This document shows positions 1 through 11,000 of a DNA stretch of 64,000 nucleotides, in pieces (position 1 is the stretch's first letter; each line of letters starts with the position of its first letter). This DNA comes from Sarcophilus harrisii (taxonomy: Eukaryota; Chordata; Mammalia; Dasyuromorphia; Dasyuridae), in NCBI RefSeq assembly GCF_902635505.1, contig NC_045429.1, positions 425,223,669 through 425,287,668 on the forward strand. The letters run 5' to 3'. The position numbers and the translations under genes were made by a program. The notes beneath the pieces were generated by a model. The model did no database searches. It was given only the letters and a program-made list of their open reading frames with translations, and was not told the DNA's origin.

Positions 1-539
1 ATGCTCCTCTACTTACTCAATCGATGTATCATGAGTGTGAGGTATCAATAGGACTTGCAAGTAGAATGAGTTCTTTGAGGACAGACCCAAGCACATAGTA
101 ATGCTGAAGAAATGCTTAACTGGCAATATCATATAAGCTGTTAAATAATAAGGAACTGGAGCTTGGGTAAAAGATCAAGCTAGAGAAGTATCATCAGGAT
201 AACAAAAGTAATTGAAAATCATAAGACAGATTCAGTTGGGGGGGAGGGAGGTTGAAGTATAAGGCTGAGCCTCTCAGAGTATCATGTATTTAGGTAATGA
301 AGGAAAAAAAAAGAGTTGGAAATATGCAGATGATGCCTCAGGAGTGATTTTTCCAAATGTTTCGATTGAGTCAAAAACTGCAAATGTCAATGACAATGAA
401 AACTGAGAAAAGATGAATGCATTTGTCAAGGTGGGCACTGGTGAGTTTGAGAGTAGTTTTAGGAGAGGAGTATGTCAGATTTTGTAGAGTTAAGAAGAGG
501 TAGTAAGAAAATGAGGGCAGCAAAATGGATTGTGCCAGA
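1..539. other. Intergenic DNA, nothing recognised
   Basis: This stretch lies downstream of the SF3B4 3' end. It is purine-rich, with no credible reading frame, RNA gene or clear repeat family. It may be worn repeat sequence. Confidence 0.5.
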
Positions 540-735
540 TGAAGTGTCAGGAAGGCCCGAGTTCACATACCGCATCAGATACTTATTAGCTGAATGACCC
601 TAGACAAGTCACTTAACCATTTTCCCATTTCCTGATATGTAAAATGAGCTGGAAAAAGAAATATTAAACAAATCCAGTATCTGTCAAGAAATCCCCAAGG
701 GGGTCAAAAAGGTAGATATGACTGAGCAATAAGAA
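540..735 (+). repeat. MAR1-type CORE-SINE, degraded
   Basis: The copy shows the order typical of marsupial MAR1 elements: a tRNA-like head ('cccgagttcacatac'), the 'gacaagtcacttaacc' box, a CORE-like stretch around 'aaaatgagctggaaaaag', and the tail 'ccccaagggggtcaaaaag'. Many substitutions suggest an old insertion. The family name is from memory of these motifs, not from a search. Confidence 0.75.
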
Positions 736-769
736 TACATTGACAGTGGATATAAACTACTTCTGATAG

Positions 770-1660
770 AACACATTCTTGTCCTCTCTCATGGGTTCAA
801 ATATCTCTAAGGTAATTCTTATATCTACACATAGGACTCATCTCCACCTGAATATGCTTTTAGCATCTCAAATTCAGCACATTCAAGACAGAATCTCCCA
901 CTGTAAGCCATTTTTGTCCCATCACCCACATTTACAACCTAGGAGTCATCCTTCCTATAATCAATTGATTCTACTTCTGAACCTTCCACACTTGTATGCT
1001 TTACATTCTCACTAACTCAGGCCCTCTTCAGTTACAGCCTGGACTCTCCCAACAGTTTATATAATCAGTGTTCCTACACTCACAGCCTCTTCCCTCAGAA
1101 ACCTATCTACCAAAGCTACCAAAAAGGCAGGTCTCACCAGGTCATTGGCCTGCCCAAGAAGCTTCAGTGGCTAACCACCTCTTTTGTTTGATATTTATAA
1201 AGCTCTTTATCATGAGGGCTAATTTCTCATCATAAACCTAATACACACTATGTTCCAAATTGGCCTATAGGCCGTTTCCCGTACATGATGTTCCTTTTCC
1301 CACTTCTGGGCAAAGATATCTTCCATGTCTAAAATGATCTTTTCTCATTCCTGCTGTGGGTTCAGCTTGTACCACCTTATACAAAAATCTTCCTAATTGC
1401 CCCAATGGTTGCTAGTATGCACCCCCCAAAAATTATGTTGTATATACTTCCTATTTGTTCATCAGCACACATTATTTCTCTCTAGAATGCATAAGCTCAA
1501 AAAGGGAAAAAAAAAAAAAAAAAAGACAGATATGTAAGCTCATTGAAAAAAGGGATTGTTTCATGTCTGCCTTTGCATCCCCATCACAAGCACAATAAGA
1601 GGCCCTTTATTAAGTGCTAGGTGAATCAACCTAGAATAAATAAGGTAATATTGAAAAGAA
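770..1660 (+). repeat. L2/CR1-clade LINE 3' remnant
   Basis: Pyrimidine-rich plus-strand sequence has the feel of L2 reverse-transcriptase and C-terminal coding DNA (for example 'cctaggagtcatcctt'). It ends in an L2-like tail with 'gtaagctcattgaaaaaagg' and 'ttgcatccccatcacaagc'. A poly-A run at 1507-1524 interrupts it. The ORF at 779-1015 is a fossil of this element and not a host gene. Confidence 0.65.
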
Positions 1661-1769
1661 TCAACAGTCAAACAGTAAATGACACTTGCTATAATCTTCA
1701 CCCTCATCCCTCCATCACAGGCCTCTCTCCTGAAAGGAGAAGAGAGGAATTTCTACAAGAATAACATAC

Positions 1770-1992
1770 AGGATAAACAAGGGATCCAGCTTTATTCACT
1801 GTCAATATCTGGGGAAGAAGTGGAGCCCAACATAGAAAAAAATCCAGTGAGGAAAAAAAATCACACTGGAAGAAAGGACAAATGTGAGGAAGAAAGGGGT
1901 GCTTGAGGCCCATGGGGCAACAATTCCTCTGATTGGTCCAAAAGATAGGGAGAGTCTCAGAGGAGTGCAGTAGGTTGTAGGAAAATTTGGCT
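1770..1992 (-). other. SF3B4: SF3B4 3' UTR
   Basis: This is the sequence between the SF3B4 stop codon (1993-1995) and the inferred cleavage site about 15-20 bases past the AATAAA at 1791-1796. The UTR is short, about 220 bases. The cleavage position is inferred. Confidence 0.7.
1791..1796 (-). terminator. SF3B4: SF3B4 poly(A) signal AATAAA
   Basis: Plus-strand 'tttatt' reads AATAAA on the gene strand, about 200 bases after the SF3B4 stop. It is the first canonical hexamer downstream of the stop. Confidence 0.75.
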
Positions 1993-4659
1993 CTACTGAG
2001 GAAGAGGACCCCGAAGGGGACCACGAGGGGGGACTGGAGGACGGGGGGAGGGTCGGGGTGGCGGAAGAGGTCCTCTTTGGTATCCATAAGGTGGAGGTCG
2101 AGGGGGACCGCTGTATCCGTGGGGGGGCATTAATGGAGGAGGTCCTCGCATACCATGGGGAGGCATGGGGCCTGGGTGACCTAAGTGAAAAAAAGAAAAA
2201 GATGAGGCATAAGACACAGAGAACATCTCCAAACAAGGTACATGTAACAAGTATTTGGGGGAAAAATGAGATATGGAAAAGTGAAGGGAGAGCAATAAAT
2301 GGGGAGTAAAGGACTTAAGAAGAGAGAAAGTATGAGAGAGGTAGGGATCTACTCACCCATGGGAGATCCAAAAGGGGGTCCTCGGGGTGGCATTCCCATA
2401 GGAGGAGGGCCAGGATGAGGCATTCCTGGGGGTGGTCGTGGAGGAGGCTGTCCCCCTGAGCCTGGGGGCCCTGCATGGGGGTGACCCAAGCCATGGGGAC
2501 CATGGTGGGCTAGCTGCATCTGAGACATACCTACACAAAAGAAAGAAGGCATAAGAATAAAATGGAGGGGAGTGGGGGGAAGAAACTAAAATTATAGAAA
2601 GGATAAGAGTAACAGAAAGCCAGGAGTAAAAAAGAAAAAGAAACAGGTGAAAGGATGAGAGAAAAAGAGGGGGAAACAGTTGGTAGGAGACAGTCTTCCT
2701 CAAAGAGAAATCTAAAAGTTGATTTGTTAAAATATAAAAACTATCTCCTATTCTCACAAGTTCATCCCATGGGGTCATGTACCATTCCAGAAATAGAATT
2801 AGGAACTAAGGGAAGTTGAAAGGATAAGAGGGACAAGAGGAGTCAAGGGTATAATTTACAGACCAAAAAAGAAAAAGACAGACAAGCAAGAAACACTACC
2901 CGCACTCCCTGTCATTCCCAGCACAGAACACCTACCGGGATGAGGCATCCCACCTGGTGGGAATGGATGGGGATGTGAGTGTCCATGTCCAGGATGTCCA
3001 GCCCCAGGGGTTCCTGCTGATGGCGGGCCATGGGCTCCAGCCCCAGGAGGCATGGGAGGGGGAGGCATGGCTGGGGGTATTCCTGGAGGAAGGGCTCCAG
3101 GAGGTGGCACTGGAGGTGGGAATGAGCCTGGTGGGGGCATACCTAAGATAAAATGGAGAAAGAGGAGTCTTGTATGGAAAAACAGCAGGTCCCACAAAAC
3201 AGGACAGAAACATCAGGTCCCTCTACCCACCTGCCATCCCCACCAATTCCACATGAGAAAAGAGACAATGTCAACAGAGGAACTTTTCTACAGCCTCTCC
3301 AAGAGAGGCTACTTCATCTACTAGCTCCGACCTCCCCTTGCAAACCCTGCCTCTACCACCTCCCTGAGGCCCCTCCCTGGCCCTGGCCCAGCGCCGCCCC
3401 GGCTCCCGCCTCACCTGGCGGAGGAAGCCCGGACCCCAGGGAAGACACCACGGGATTGGGGGCGGAAGGCGGGGGCGGCGCGTCAGCAAACAGCTGATGG
3501 GGCCGATCTGCCTGGGACAGCGGGTTCTGGGCGGCCAGGAGGCGCTCGGCAGCGGAGCCGTGGCGCTCGCCCTTAGAGTCCTTCTTGAAGGCGTAGGATA
3601 CGGTGATGGGCCGGTTGCACAGGTACTGCCCGTTCATGGCCTCGATGGCCGCATCAGAGGCATCGAAGGAAGCAAAATTGATAAAGGCGTAACCCTTGGA
3701 GTTGCCCGTGTCTGGGTCCCGCATGATCTTGGGCGTCTGCAGAATCACCCCAAAGGCGCTGAAGGTGTCATAGAGCAGCTTCTCGTCGATCTCGGGGTCG
3801 AGGTTGCCTATGAAAATGTTGGCCCCCACGTCCAGGTTCTTGTTGTGGGCCGACGCTTTGTTTACTCGTATTGGCTTCCCGTACAGTTTGATCATGTTCA
3901 TGATCTTGATGGCGTAGTCCGCATCCTCCTCGCTGAGGAATTCCACAAACCCATAGCCTGGGGAAGGGACGGGACAGCAGGTCAGCCTGGGCGGCCCCGC
4001 ACCGCGCCGGGCCCGCCCGCACCCCCGGGAGGGGGAGCAAGGGCAAGCGTCACGGGGAGAGACCGAGGCGGGCAAAGGGGATCCGGGTCACCGACGGCCC
4101 GGAGCCGCTCCTGCCCACGCCCCCCTCACCTTGGTGCTGCCCCGTGACTCGGTCCTTGGGCATGTGAGTGTTGACAACGGGCCCCGCCTGCAGAAAGAGC
4201 TCCCAGAGCAGCGGCTCGCTGACCTTCTCGTCCAGGCCCCCCACGTACACCGTGGCATCTGCGGAGGGAAAGGGACGCGGCCGTGAAGCGGGGGCAAGGG
4301 GGCACGCTCAAAGAGGGAAGTGGGGATGTGGCCGAAAAGGGGGCGCGGCCGGCCCCGAGAAGCCCGCCATCGGACGTCGGTGGCCAGGCCGTGCTCCGGG
4401 GCAGCAACGACCCTCCCGGGGCCTCCAGGCCGCCGCTGCGGAGGCCAGGGAAGCCCGAAGAGCCCTCCCCTCCCGCCCGCCGGGCCTGCCCGGCCATGGG
4501 GTCCCGGAGGCCGCCCGGGTCTCTCCGACGCGGCGACGCCTCTTCCCCGGCCCGAACCCTCTAGACAAGTCGGGCTCAGGCCCGTGCAGGAGCGATTCCG
4601 GGCTTCCCGCCTCTTCAGCACTCACCTTGATTCCGTTCGGAGATGGGCCCCGCCGCCAT
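1993..4659 (-). CDS. SF3B4: SF3B4, splicing factor 3b subunit 4 (SAP49), complete
   Basis: Nuclear SF3b subunit of the U2 snRNP. From family knowledge, it contacts pre-mRNA near the branch site and pairs with SF3B2. Six coding exons, in transcript order: 4626-4659, 4130-4258, 3415-3957, 2936-3142, 2357-2530, 1993-2180. All introns are GT-AG and all junctions keep frame, giving 1275 nt or 424 aa plus stop, the same length I recall for human. The start is ATG at 4659 ([11 protein letters not shown]). RRM1 (about residues 13-91) has RNP2 VYVGGL and RNP1 GYGFVEF; RRM2 (about 100-179) has IFIGNL and KGYAFINF. Residues from about 200 on are a Pro/Gly/His-rich tail. Only a few tail residues differ from the human protein as remembered (for example GYSGPP for GYTGPP), which implies strong purifying selection. 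The promoter is CpG-rich. The last exon abuts a short 3' UTR. Confidence 0.97.
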
Positions 4660-4910
4660 ACTGAATGTGCTCCCGCCGTCTCCAAGCAGCGGGTCCGCTT
4701 CCTGAGAGTTTCCGCTTCCGGGGCAGCGGTAGGGGCGGGGCCGCCGGAGGATAAGCGGCAGACGCGGCGGCGGCCATCTTGGAAGCAGCGGGCGTGAGCG
4801 GCCATGTTGGCTGAGCTGGCTCGAGCCGCCTGAGGGAATGCTGGGAGTCAGTCACGTAGTGTCTGGGCGGAACGTAATTTGGGGAAGAGAATAAATAACG
4901 GCTCTCTTCC
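4660..4910 (-). promoter_or_regulatory. SF3B4: SF3B4 CpG-island promoter and 5' UTR
   Basis: TATA-less, CpG-dense DNA lies directly upstream of the SF3B4 start codon. Recognisable sites are two YY1-type cores ('gccatctt' 4773-4780 and 'gccatgtt' 4801-4808), ETS/GABP-type cores ('ccgcttcct' 4695-4703 and 'gcttccgg' 4714-4721), a GC box ('ggggcgggg' about 4732-4740), and a ZNF143-like 'ctcccagcattccc' read on the minus strand (about 4836-4849). The transcription start cannot be fixed by eye. The site set is typical of housekeeping genes. Confidence 0.75.
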
Positions 4911-5129
4911 CACACTCCCAGCCCCGACCAGAAATAACCAGTGTAAACGTAGTGAAACTTTATTTTTCAAATGTCCTAATTCAATTTTCAAAATTCCTAA
5001 TCACATAATTTGACATTTTAACCTCCACAGTTTCACTTAGGTTTTCTTCCCTCCACTTCGAAAGAGAAGCATGAGGACCCTGAGTCAAGGCCAAACGTGA
5101 TCAGGCCATAAAAGAAGCGGTTCGTCGCT
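4911..5129. other. Intergenic AT-rich spacer
   Basis: Sequence between the SF3B4 promoter and the next CpG-rich block. No gene or repeat is recognised. A minus-strand AATAAA-like string near 4960-4966 has no gene to belong to. Confidence 0.4.
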
Positions 5130-5720
5130 CACCGACGCTGAAAAGCGCTTTTTAGGCCTAACAAGGTGGGGGTGGGGGGGGGGAAGGGGAGCGAACCGTT
5201 GCCATAGCAACGGGGGCCTCTCCCCAACCCAGGCCCAGGAAGGATGATTCCGAGAAGTTGCGGGATTTGAGTAAACCGAGGCCCAAGGAGGTTCAGGGAC
5301 GTGGAAAGGGCTCTAAAGTTGGCAGCTTTGCGTTCGAACCCCGCAGACACTGAGCGACCCGTGGCCTCCGAGCTGCTGCTGCTGCATCCCCTACGCCTTG
5401 CCTCAGCTGTACCGATTCAGCCCCCACCGCCCCTTTATCCTTCCGCGCCGAAGCCGATCCACCGACGCTGAACCCACCATCCGTTACTATTGGCCGGGCT
5501 CTCCGCTAGCCCCTCCCCCCACGAGCTGGCCAGCGTTCCGAATGCCCCCTGGGGAAGACGGACCCAGGGGCTTTCTTCGAGATGCTGAGGTCCAGCTCCT
5601 GGCCTCCCCCTGGGGATCGATGTCGAGCGGCCCGACCCCGTGATCCAGCCCAAAGGAGTCCTGCGCGGTCCTTTAAGGCAACCAGGGAACCGGGGATTCC
5701 GCGGCGCTTCCTGGAAGAAC
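5130..5720. promoter_or_regulatory. Second CpG-rich block with CCAAT box, no gene assigned
   Basis: This block is rich in CpG and has no convincing coding sequence. It carries a reverse CCAAT box (ATTGG 5489-5493) followed by GC-rich DNA ('gcccctcccccc'). The 13-mer 'caccgacgctgaa' occurs twice (5130-5142 and 5460-5472). It may be an extension of the SF3B4 island, a divergent non-coding promoter or an enhancer. Short ORFs here are expected from GC content alone. Confidence 0.45.
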
Positions 5721-5734
5721 TCGGCCTCAGACCC

Positions 5735-5880
5735 TCACTAGGTGACAGAAAACTTAAATCTCGGTGCCTCAGTTTCCTCAGCTGTGAAACGGGGGTTTTA
5801 ACCGCGCCTACTTGACGGAAAGATGAGAATGAGCCCTTAGCATAGCGCCTGGGATGGGGTAGGCGCTCTATGCTTACTCC
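5735..5880 (+). repeat. MIR SINE
   Basis: Contains the MIR signature 'tgcctcagtttcctcagctg', then 'gtgaaacgggg', and ends in a 'gcgcctgggatggggtaggcg' region equivalent to the MIR 'cctggcacatagtaggcg' box. It is CpG-rich and old. Confidence 0.85.
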
Positions 5881-5997
5881 CTTCCCTGAATCAGGGCATC
5901 CTCCCCGGGGTCGGAGGACAACTGTGGGAACTATGGGCATCCCTGTGAAGCGGCTGGTCACGTGCCCATCGGGCACCCGATATAATCATCGTCCGGA

Positions 5998-6175
5998 CGT
6001 CAGTCAGCGCGCATTTATGAAGCACCAACTGTGCCAGACATTGTGCTAGAGGCAAAACCCGGCCCCTGCTGGTTTATAGGGAGACAACATGCAAACAATT
6101 ATGCACAAACGAGTTATTTAAGGGATAAATTGTGCCCTCTGAAGGAGGGCACAAAGATTAATAACTGGAAAAAAG
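5998..6175 (-). repeat. L2 3' tail, antisense
   Basis: The plus strand reads 'gcatttatgaagcacc', 'ctgtgccagacattgtgct', 'gggagacaacatgcaaac' and 'gggataaattg'. This is the reverse complement of an L2-type 3' end as seen in marsupials. Confidence 0.75.
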
Positions 6176-6660
6176 TCATGAAGAAGGGACATGAGCTAAC
6201 TTTTAGCTGAAAACATTAAACTATTGCATTAGAAATCTGGTTTGATTCCTTCAAATTCCCAAATGTGTGTCACATAGATTGTGTAACAGATGGGATTTAA
6301 GGAGTAAACTCCTCCTTGTTATCATTCCAGAACCTATCTCTATTCTATTTGTTATCCTTAATTAAAGGGATCCCATGAGCTTCTGAACCTTGCAGGTGGC
6401 CTCAGATGGGAACCGCCAAGAATTCAGGTCTTAGCTTAATTCACAGAGGTTGGTCTTTGGTCCCAGCCTGACCCCCAAAACAAGTGAAACCTCTTTCCAT
6501 ATTACTTCCTGAAAAGACACAAAATTCCATTTTAGACCATGTACTAAATTTGTACGTGGGCCCACCTGTAAGTGGGACCCAACATAATTCATTTTCCCTG
6601 GAATTGATACTGGGTATTGGGTAATGAATTTCAGTGAGTTGCATGAAAATATCTGGAACC
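6176..6660. other. Intergenic DNA, nothing recognised
   Basis: No gene, RNA or clear repeat family is seen. ORFs at 6431-6818 have no recognisable domain and look like chance frames. Confidence 0.4.
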
Positions 6661-6966
6661 ACATATTTCCACAGTGCAAGATTTTCTGTCTCCATTTTCC
6701 CAATTTGATCCCACAAAATAAAAAAATTATACAAGAAGCTTATATAGATACTGTTCATTGATAGTTTCTGTAAATAGAATATCACTAAAAAGATGGTGGA
6801 CCCACATATCATTTCCACAGTGCAAGATTTTTATATCTCCATTTTCCCAACTTTATCCTAGTGTTTATTCTCACACATTCCTACAAAATAAAAAAAAAGT
6901 ATACAGGAATATTATATAAACATTATTCTCATTGATAGTTTCTGTAAATAGAATATCACTAAAAAG
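6661..6966 (+). repeat. Two-copy tandem duplication, unit about 130-165 bp
   Basis: Unit 1 (about 6661-6792) and unit 2 (about 6803-6966) share 'ttccacagtgcaagattt', 'tctccattttccca', 'acaaaataaaaaa', and 'attgatagtttctgtaaata' followed by 'gaatatcactaaaaaga', all in the same order. Unit 2 has about 25 extra bases in the middle. This is a local direct duplication of unassigned DNA. Confidence 0.85.
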
Positions 6967-7014
6967 AGAGCTACATGTGGAGGTGGTAGAGTGTCTCCCA
7001 ATCTCACTCAAAGG

Positions 7015-7235
7015 GTATAAAAGGCTGGGCTTAGATATGAAAGACCCAATTTCAAATCTGGCCTCAAACACTTACCATCTATCTGTGTTGACCGTGGGGA
7101 AAGCCATTTAAATTCTGTTTCCTCAACTGTAAAATTGGGATAAAAATAGCATCTACTGTGAGAATCTAATAAGATCATCTTTGAGAAAAGCATTCAGCCT
7201 AATACCTAGCACATAGTAAAAGCTATTCCCTTCCT
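7015..7235 (+). repeat. MIR SINE, nearly full length
   Basis: Ordered MIR blocks are present: 'caatttcaaatctggcctc', 'tttcctcaactgtaaaattg', 'ggataaaaatagcatctact', and 'taatacctagcacatagtaa'. It lies 3' of the inferred MTMR11 3' UTR end. Confidence 0.85.
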
Positions 7236-8006
7236 TTCTCTCTCCATTTTATTTCCATGAAAAAAACTATAAAGAGAAGAACTAAAAATTAAGAATTAGA
7301 GAGGCAAGGCAGAAGGAAGATTAGGAGCAAATCTATGAGACCACTTTGGTGAGAGTCACAACTAGCATCTTCACTTCAAATATTATACAACTGTAAACCT
7401 ACAAAGGATGGAATGGTCCTGGAGAAGAGTAGCACATTAATCCCCTAAATAAGATAATTACACAAAAAAGATTTTTGAGGCACAAAACAGTCTCTAGGGA
7501 ATTGGAAGGAGGAGCACTTGTCAGTGTTGGGGCTACAGTATTCCAGACCTGGAAACAACCTCAAATAGATTCTAGTACATAGACACACACATACCATTCC
7601 AAATGTTTTAGTGCAGCTTTAAGCTGTCAAAGCTTAAAGGAGATTTTGGGGACATCCTGTACATATATATTTTACAGATTAAGAAAACAAGGTCAAAAAA
7701 AGTGATTGTACATGGTATCACACAGAGCCACGACAAGAATACCCAGTTCTCTTGAATCCCAGTCCTATGCTCTTCCCAATGCACCAAGCAGCCAGCTAGC
7801 CCATTTTAGAATAAGACTAGATTTCTAAGGCCTTTTCTAGATCAAAATCTGGTCCAATGTTTATAGGCTAGGGGGGAGGCCAGAACAGAAGGTTAAATCC
7901 TATTAAGCTTGTTTGGTGATTGGGGAAATTACAAGGATGGAGGTTAAGGCAAAGGGAAGTTCTGGCAGATCAAGGAAACCAAGAAACTTAAAAAGGGTCA
8001 GACATC
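7236..8006 (-). other. MTMR11: MTMR11 3' UTR (inferred) with candidate poly(A) signal at 7248-7253
   Basis: Sequence after the MTMR11 stop codon. The first canonical AATAAA on the minus strand is at 7248-7253, giving a UTR of about 770 bases. A variant signal nearer the stop could be used instead. About 7620-7795 looks like a MIR3-like SINE ('ttttacagattaagaaaaca'). Confidence 0.4.
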
Positions 8007-11000
8007 TCATCGGGAGAGAGATAGTGGGGTCTCTGGGTCTCTGGTCGCCACCTGATCCCCAGGTGATACTCCTGATGACCACGTCCTCAGCAGCTGCTGG
8101 AGCTGAGCCAGCTCATCCAAGAGTCCAGAGACTGTCGGGGCTGACATACCTATCTGAAGAAGAGCCCAGAACAAAAACAGAAGTCACTGCAGATCTGTGT
8201 AGCCATCCCACTCACCCTGTGCCTTCACTGTTTCTAGTATTTCTTCAAACCCCTGAGCAGTTCCAGTTTTTGCCAGACTGTTCCAGCAATTTAATAACAA
8301 TCTTACATCCCATCCTTGTGTCTCTGAATAAGATCCTTGAAAGGATGCTTCATTTTTTTTTTTTTTTTTGCATTTGTCTCCCCTGTGCCTGGCACTTATA
8401 AGGGACTTAATACAAATGTTTGTTGATTGATGTCTTGATCCTCTCACCCTGCTCGATTTCCTTCTTTTGGCTTCTACTTGCTACCCCACGTTCCTGCCTT
8501 TGGGAAGCTATGAAGTCCTACCTGGACCTCAGGCCGTCCCCTCAAGTAGCATCGTTTCCAGAGTCTGATCTGAGGTCCAAGGAATCCAGGCAACAGAAGT
8601 CCCGGAGGCAAAGGGGAGGGTCCCCAGTGAGGAGGGAGTCCCCACTCCTGGTCAGCCAGGCTATCAGAGGATGAATTGTGTCGGAGGAGCCATCGGGATG
8701 AGGACATAATTGAGGAAAAACCATCCCGCCAGGGAGAGAGCTGGTTCAATGGGGTCAGAGTTCCTCGAGAGAAGAGCAGTATGGATCGTGGAGGACTAGG
8801 AGTCGATGGAGTTGGCTGTAAAGAAGTGGAAAGTCAGCTTACTACCAAACAATTCAGTTCTAAACATCCCCCTGTGGCTTCCCCCTCCCCATGCGTTAGG
8901 ATTCAGACTTCAGAAGGACAAATGGAGAGAGAGAGTATTGAGTTTAGAATATACCCCAAAATAATATATATGTATGTGTATTTATGTGTGTGTGTGTGTG
9001 TGTGTGTGTGTGAGATATAACATTATGATAATATAGTAAGAAAAAAATTTATACCCAGGCTTCATGGACTGGGTGGGAAGAAGCTTGAAAACAAGGAAGA
9101 AGACAACTAAATTGCCCTTTACCTTCTTCTAGAATTCCAGATTCCTGGGGGATATATGAGGCCATGAGAGTCACACTTTTTTCAGTGTACCATTTCTTCC
9201 CCACCTTCCTAATTCTCTCTCCTCCATTATAATTAAGCTCACCTGTTCTCTAGGAGGAGGGGAATCTGAGCAATGTTGTGGTTCATAACACGGGTTATAG
9301 AATTGAACTATTTGTTGATGACTATATCGAAGACCCCAATCCCAGACAGTCAGTGGTCTGGAGATGAGGTCTCCAACTGGAGACTGAGGGGATCCTGATG
9401 TATACACCTGTGTATAGGAATTGAACTCCTGTAAGGAAAAAAAAGATTATTAGGCCTCAGAAACTTTTCCTCCTCCTCTCAGAGCAGAAGGGAGTATTAT
9501 AAACAAAACCTGCCCACTCACACACACACCATCACTACCATCCCCCCCCCCCCAAAAAAAAAAATCCAAAGTCTTGGAATTTCGGTGGCTAGAAGGTTCT
9601 GACAATGATCATGCATCCTCCCTTACTTCCTATCCTCCTCCCAGCTTCTTAGCACCCAGCAGAAAAAGTTCATGATTAAAAGCCAGTGAGAATAGCCAAG
9701 GAAAAGCAAAGAGAGAGAGAATCACTTACCTGTCCATTATGCTTTGCCCGTTCCCAGGGGGTGTCTCTCAGGAAGGTGGGGGTGTCAGGAACCCTGACAC
9801 TATCATGAAGGGCCAGGAGGAAGAACTCAGAGAATTCAAACTCTGCTGGAAACTGATGGACTAATTGCCAAAGGCAGTCAAGGAAAAGAAGAAACACTGG
9901 GGCCTGAAATATGAATATGGGAATCCATATGAAAATGGGAATTTGAAAGCCATCATTAGGCACTATTGATTGTTGTGATACAGGAGCCACCTGCCAGTGG
10001 CTACTGGAGGTCTAACTCACACCTGTAAAGTGGATCTCTTCATGTGAGAGGAGAATGACGATACAAGGAGACTGAGAGGCAGTTGCTGTTCTCTGACCTC
10101 TGCCTCCACTTTATTTCATCCCCAATCCACAAGCAATATGGTCGTTAGTAAAGGCTGCTTTGCAGCTCCTTCAGATGTTTTAATTCACAGCTGTGGAAGC
10201 TCTCAGAGAATTGACCTGCCTCCTCACTTAGGCACTAGTGTTAAGGATCTTTAACAGTTGATGAGGATTTAAAAGTAAAGAGAAATTTCAAGGGAAGAAA
10301 GGTTTGAGACAGTTGGAAACAGGAAGTGTTGTGTAGGCCTCTGAGACACCAGACATGTTCTTACCTGCTCCTATTTAATACTCCTCTCCAAAGCCCTCTA
10401 CACACAATCTGATCTCTGCAGACTATCCAAATAAACTTTACCATCCCCTCACCCTTTCAATGTCACTCAATACCCACTCACCTCCTCACTTTCCCCGGAC
10501 CCTCCCAGACGGGTCAGGAAGGGGTGTCCGGCTGCTACCCACTCTCGCTGTACGATGGTCTGGAGGCCATGTAGGGTCCGAGCTCCAGGGGCTGAGAGCA
10601 GCTGAACAAGTGAAGAGAGGAGGCCATTGAGGTCACGGTCACCTTGTTCTGGGAGGTAAAAAGGGAGATATAGTAAAGTTTAGGGATCAAGAGTCCAGGT
10701 TAGAAAGAATAGTAAGAAAAAGCACTGTGATGTTGAAAGGGAACAGATGCAAGTGAAGGGGTGAAGAGGAAAGAGAAAAACAAATCAGGGTAAAAGGAAG
10801 AGAGACATGGAAAAGGGTGAGGTAAAGAATGAGTAAGCTTCAGAGAGAATTTCAATTCTTCCTCTTGCTTTTCTGTTGTCCTTCATGCCCAACTGAGACT
10901 GATGCAGAAGGGATAAGAGAACTCAAGAATAATTTCTAAATTGTTGCACAGAAGAGACCTGGACATGGGAGAGAGCAAATGGACTTCTCTGTCACCTTCC

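Noticed and set aside
1704-2236. Minus-strand ORFs of 127 and 144 aa over SF3B4 exon 6
   Set aside because: Alternative frames of the proline-rich SF3B4 coding sequence and its 3' UTR.
3497-4147. 216-aa plus-strand ORF opposite SF3B4 exon 3
   Set aside because: An antisense shadow of strongly conserved RRM codons; no independent features.
4168-4805. Several long overlapping ORFs (up to 209 aa) around the SF3B4 promoter
   Set aside because: They lie in GC-rich DNA where stops are rare, overlap SF3B4 exons 1-2 and intron 1, and have no recognisable domain or splice-compatible structure.
4951-4970. Minus-strand AATAAA near 4960
   Set aside because: No gene ends here; SF3B4 starts just below and nothing upstream is transcribed towards it as far as can be seen.
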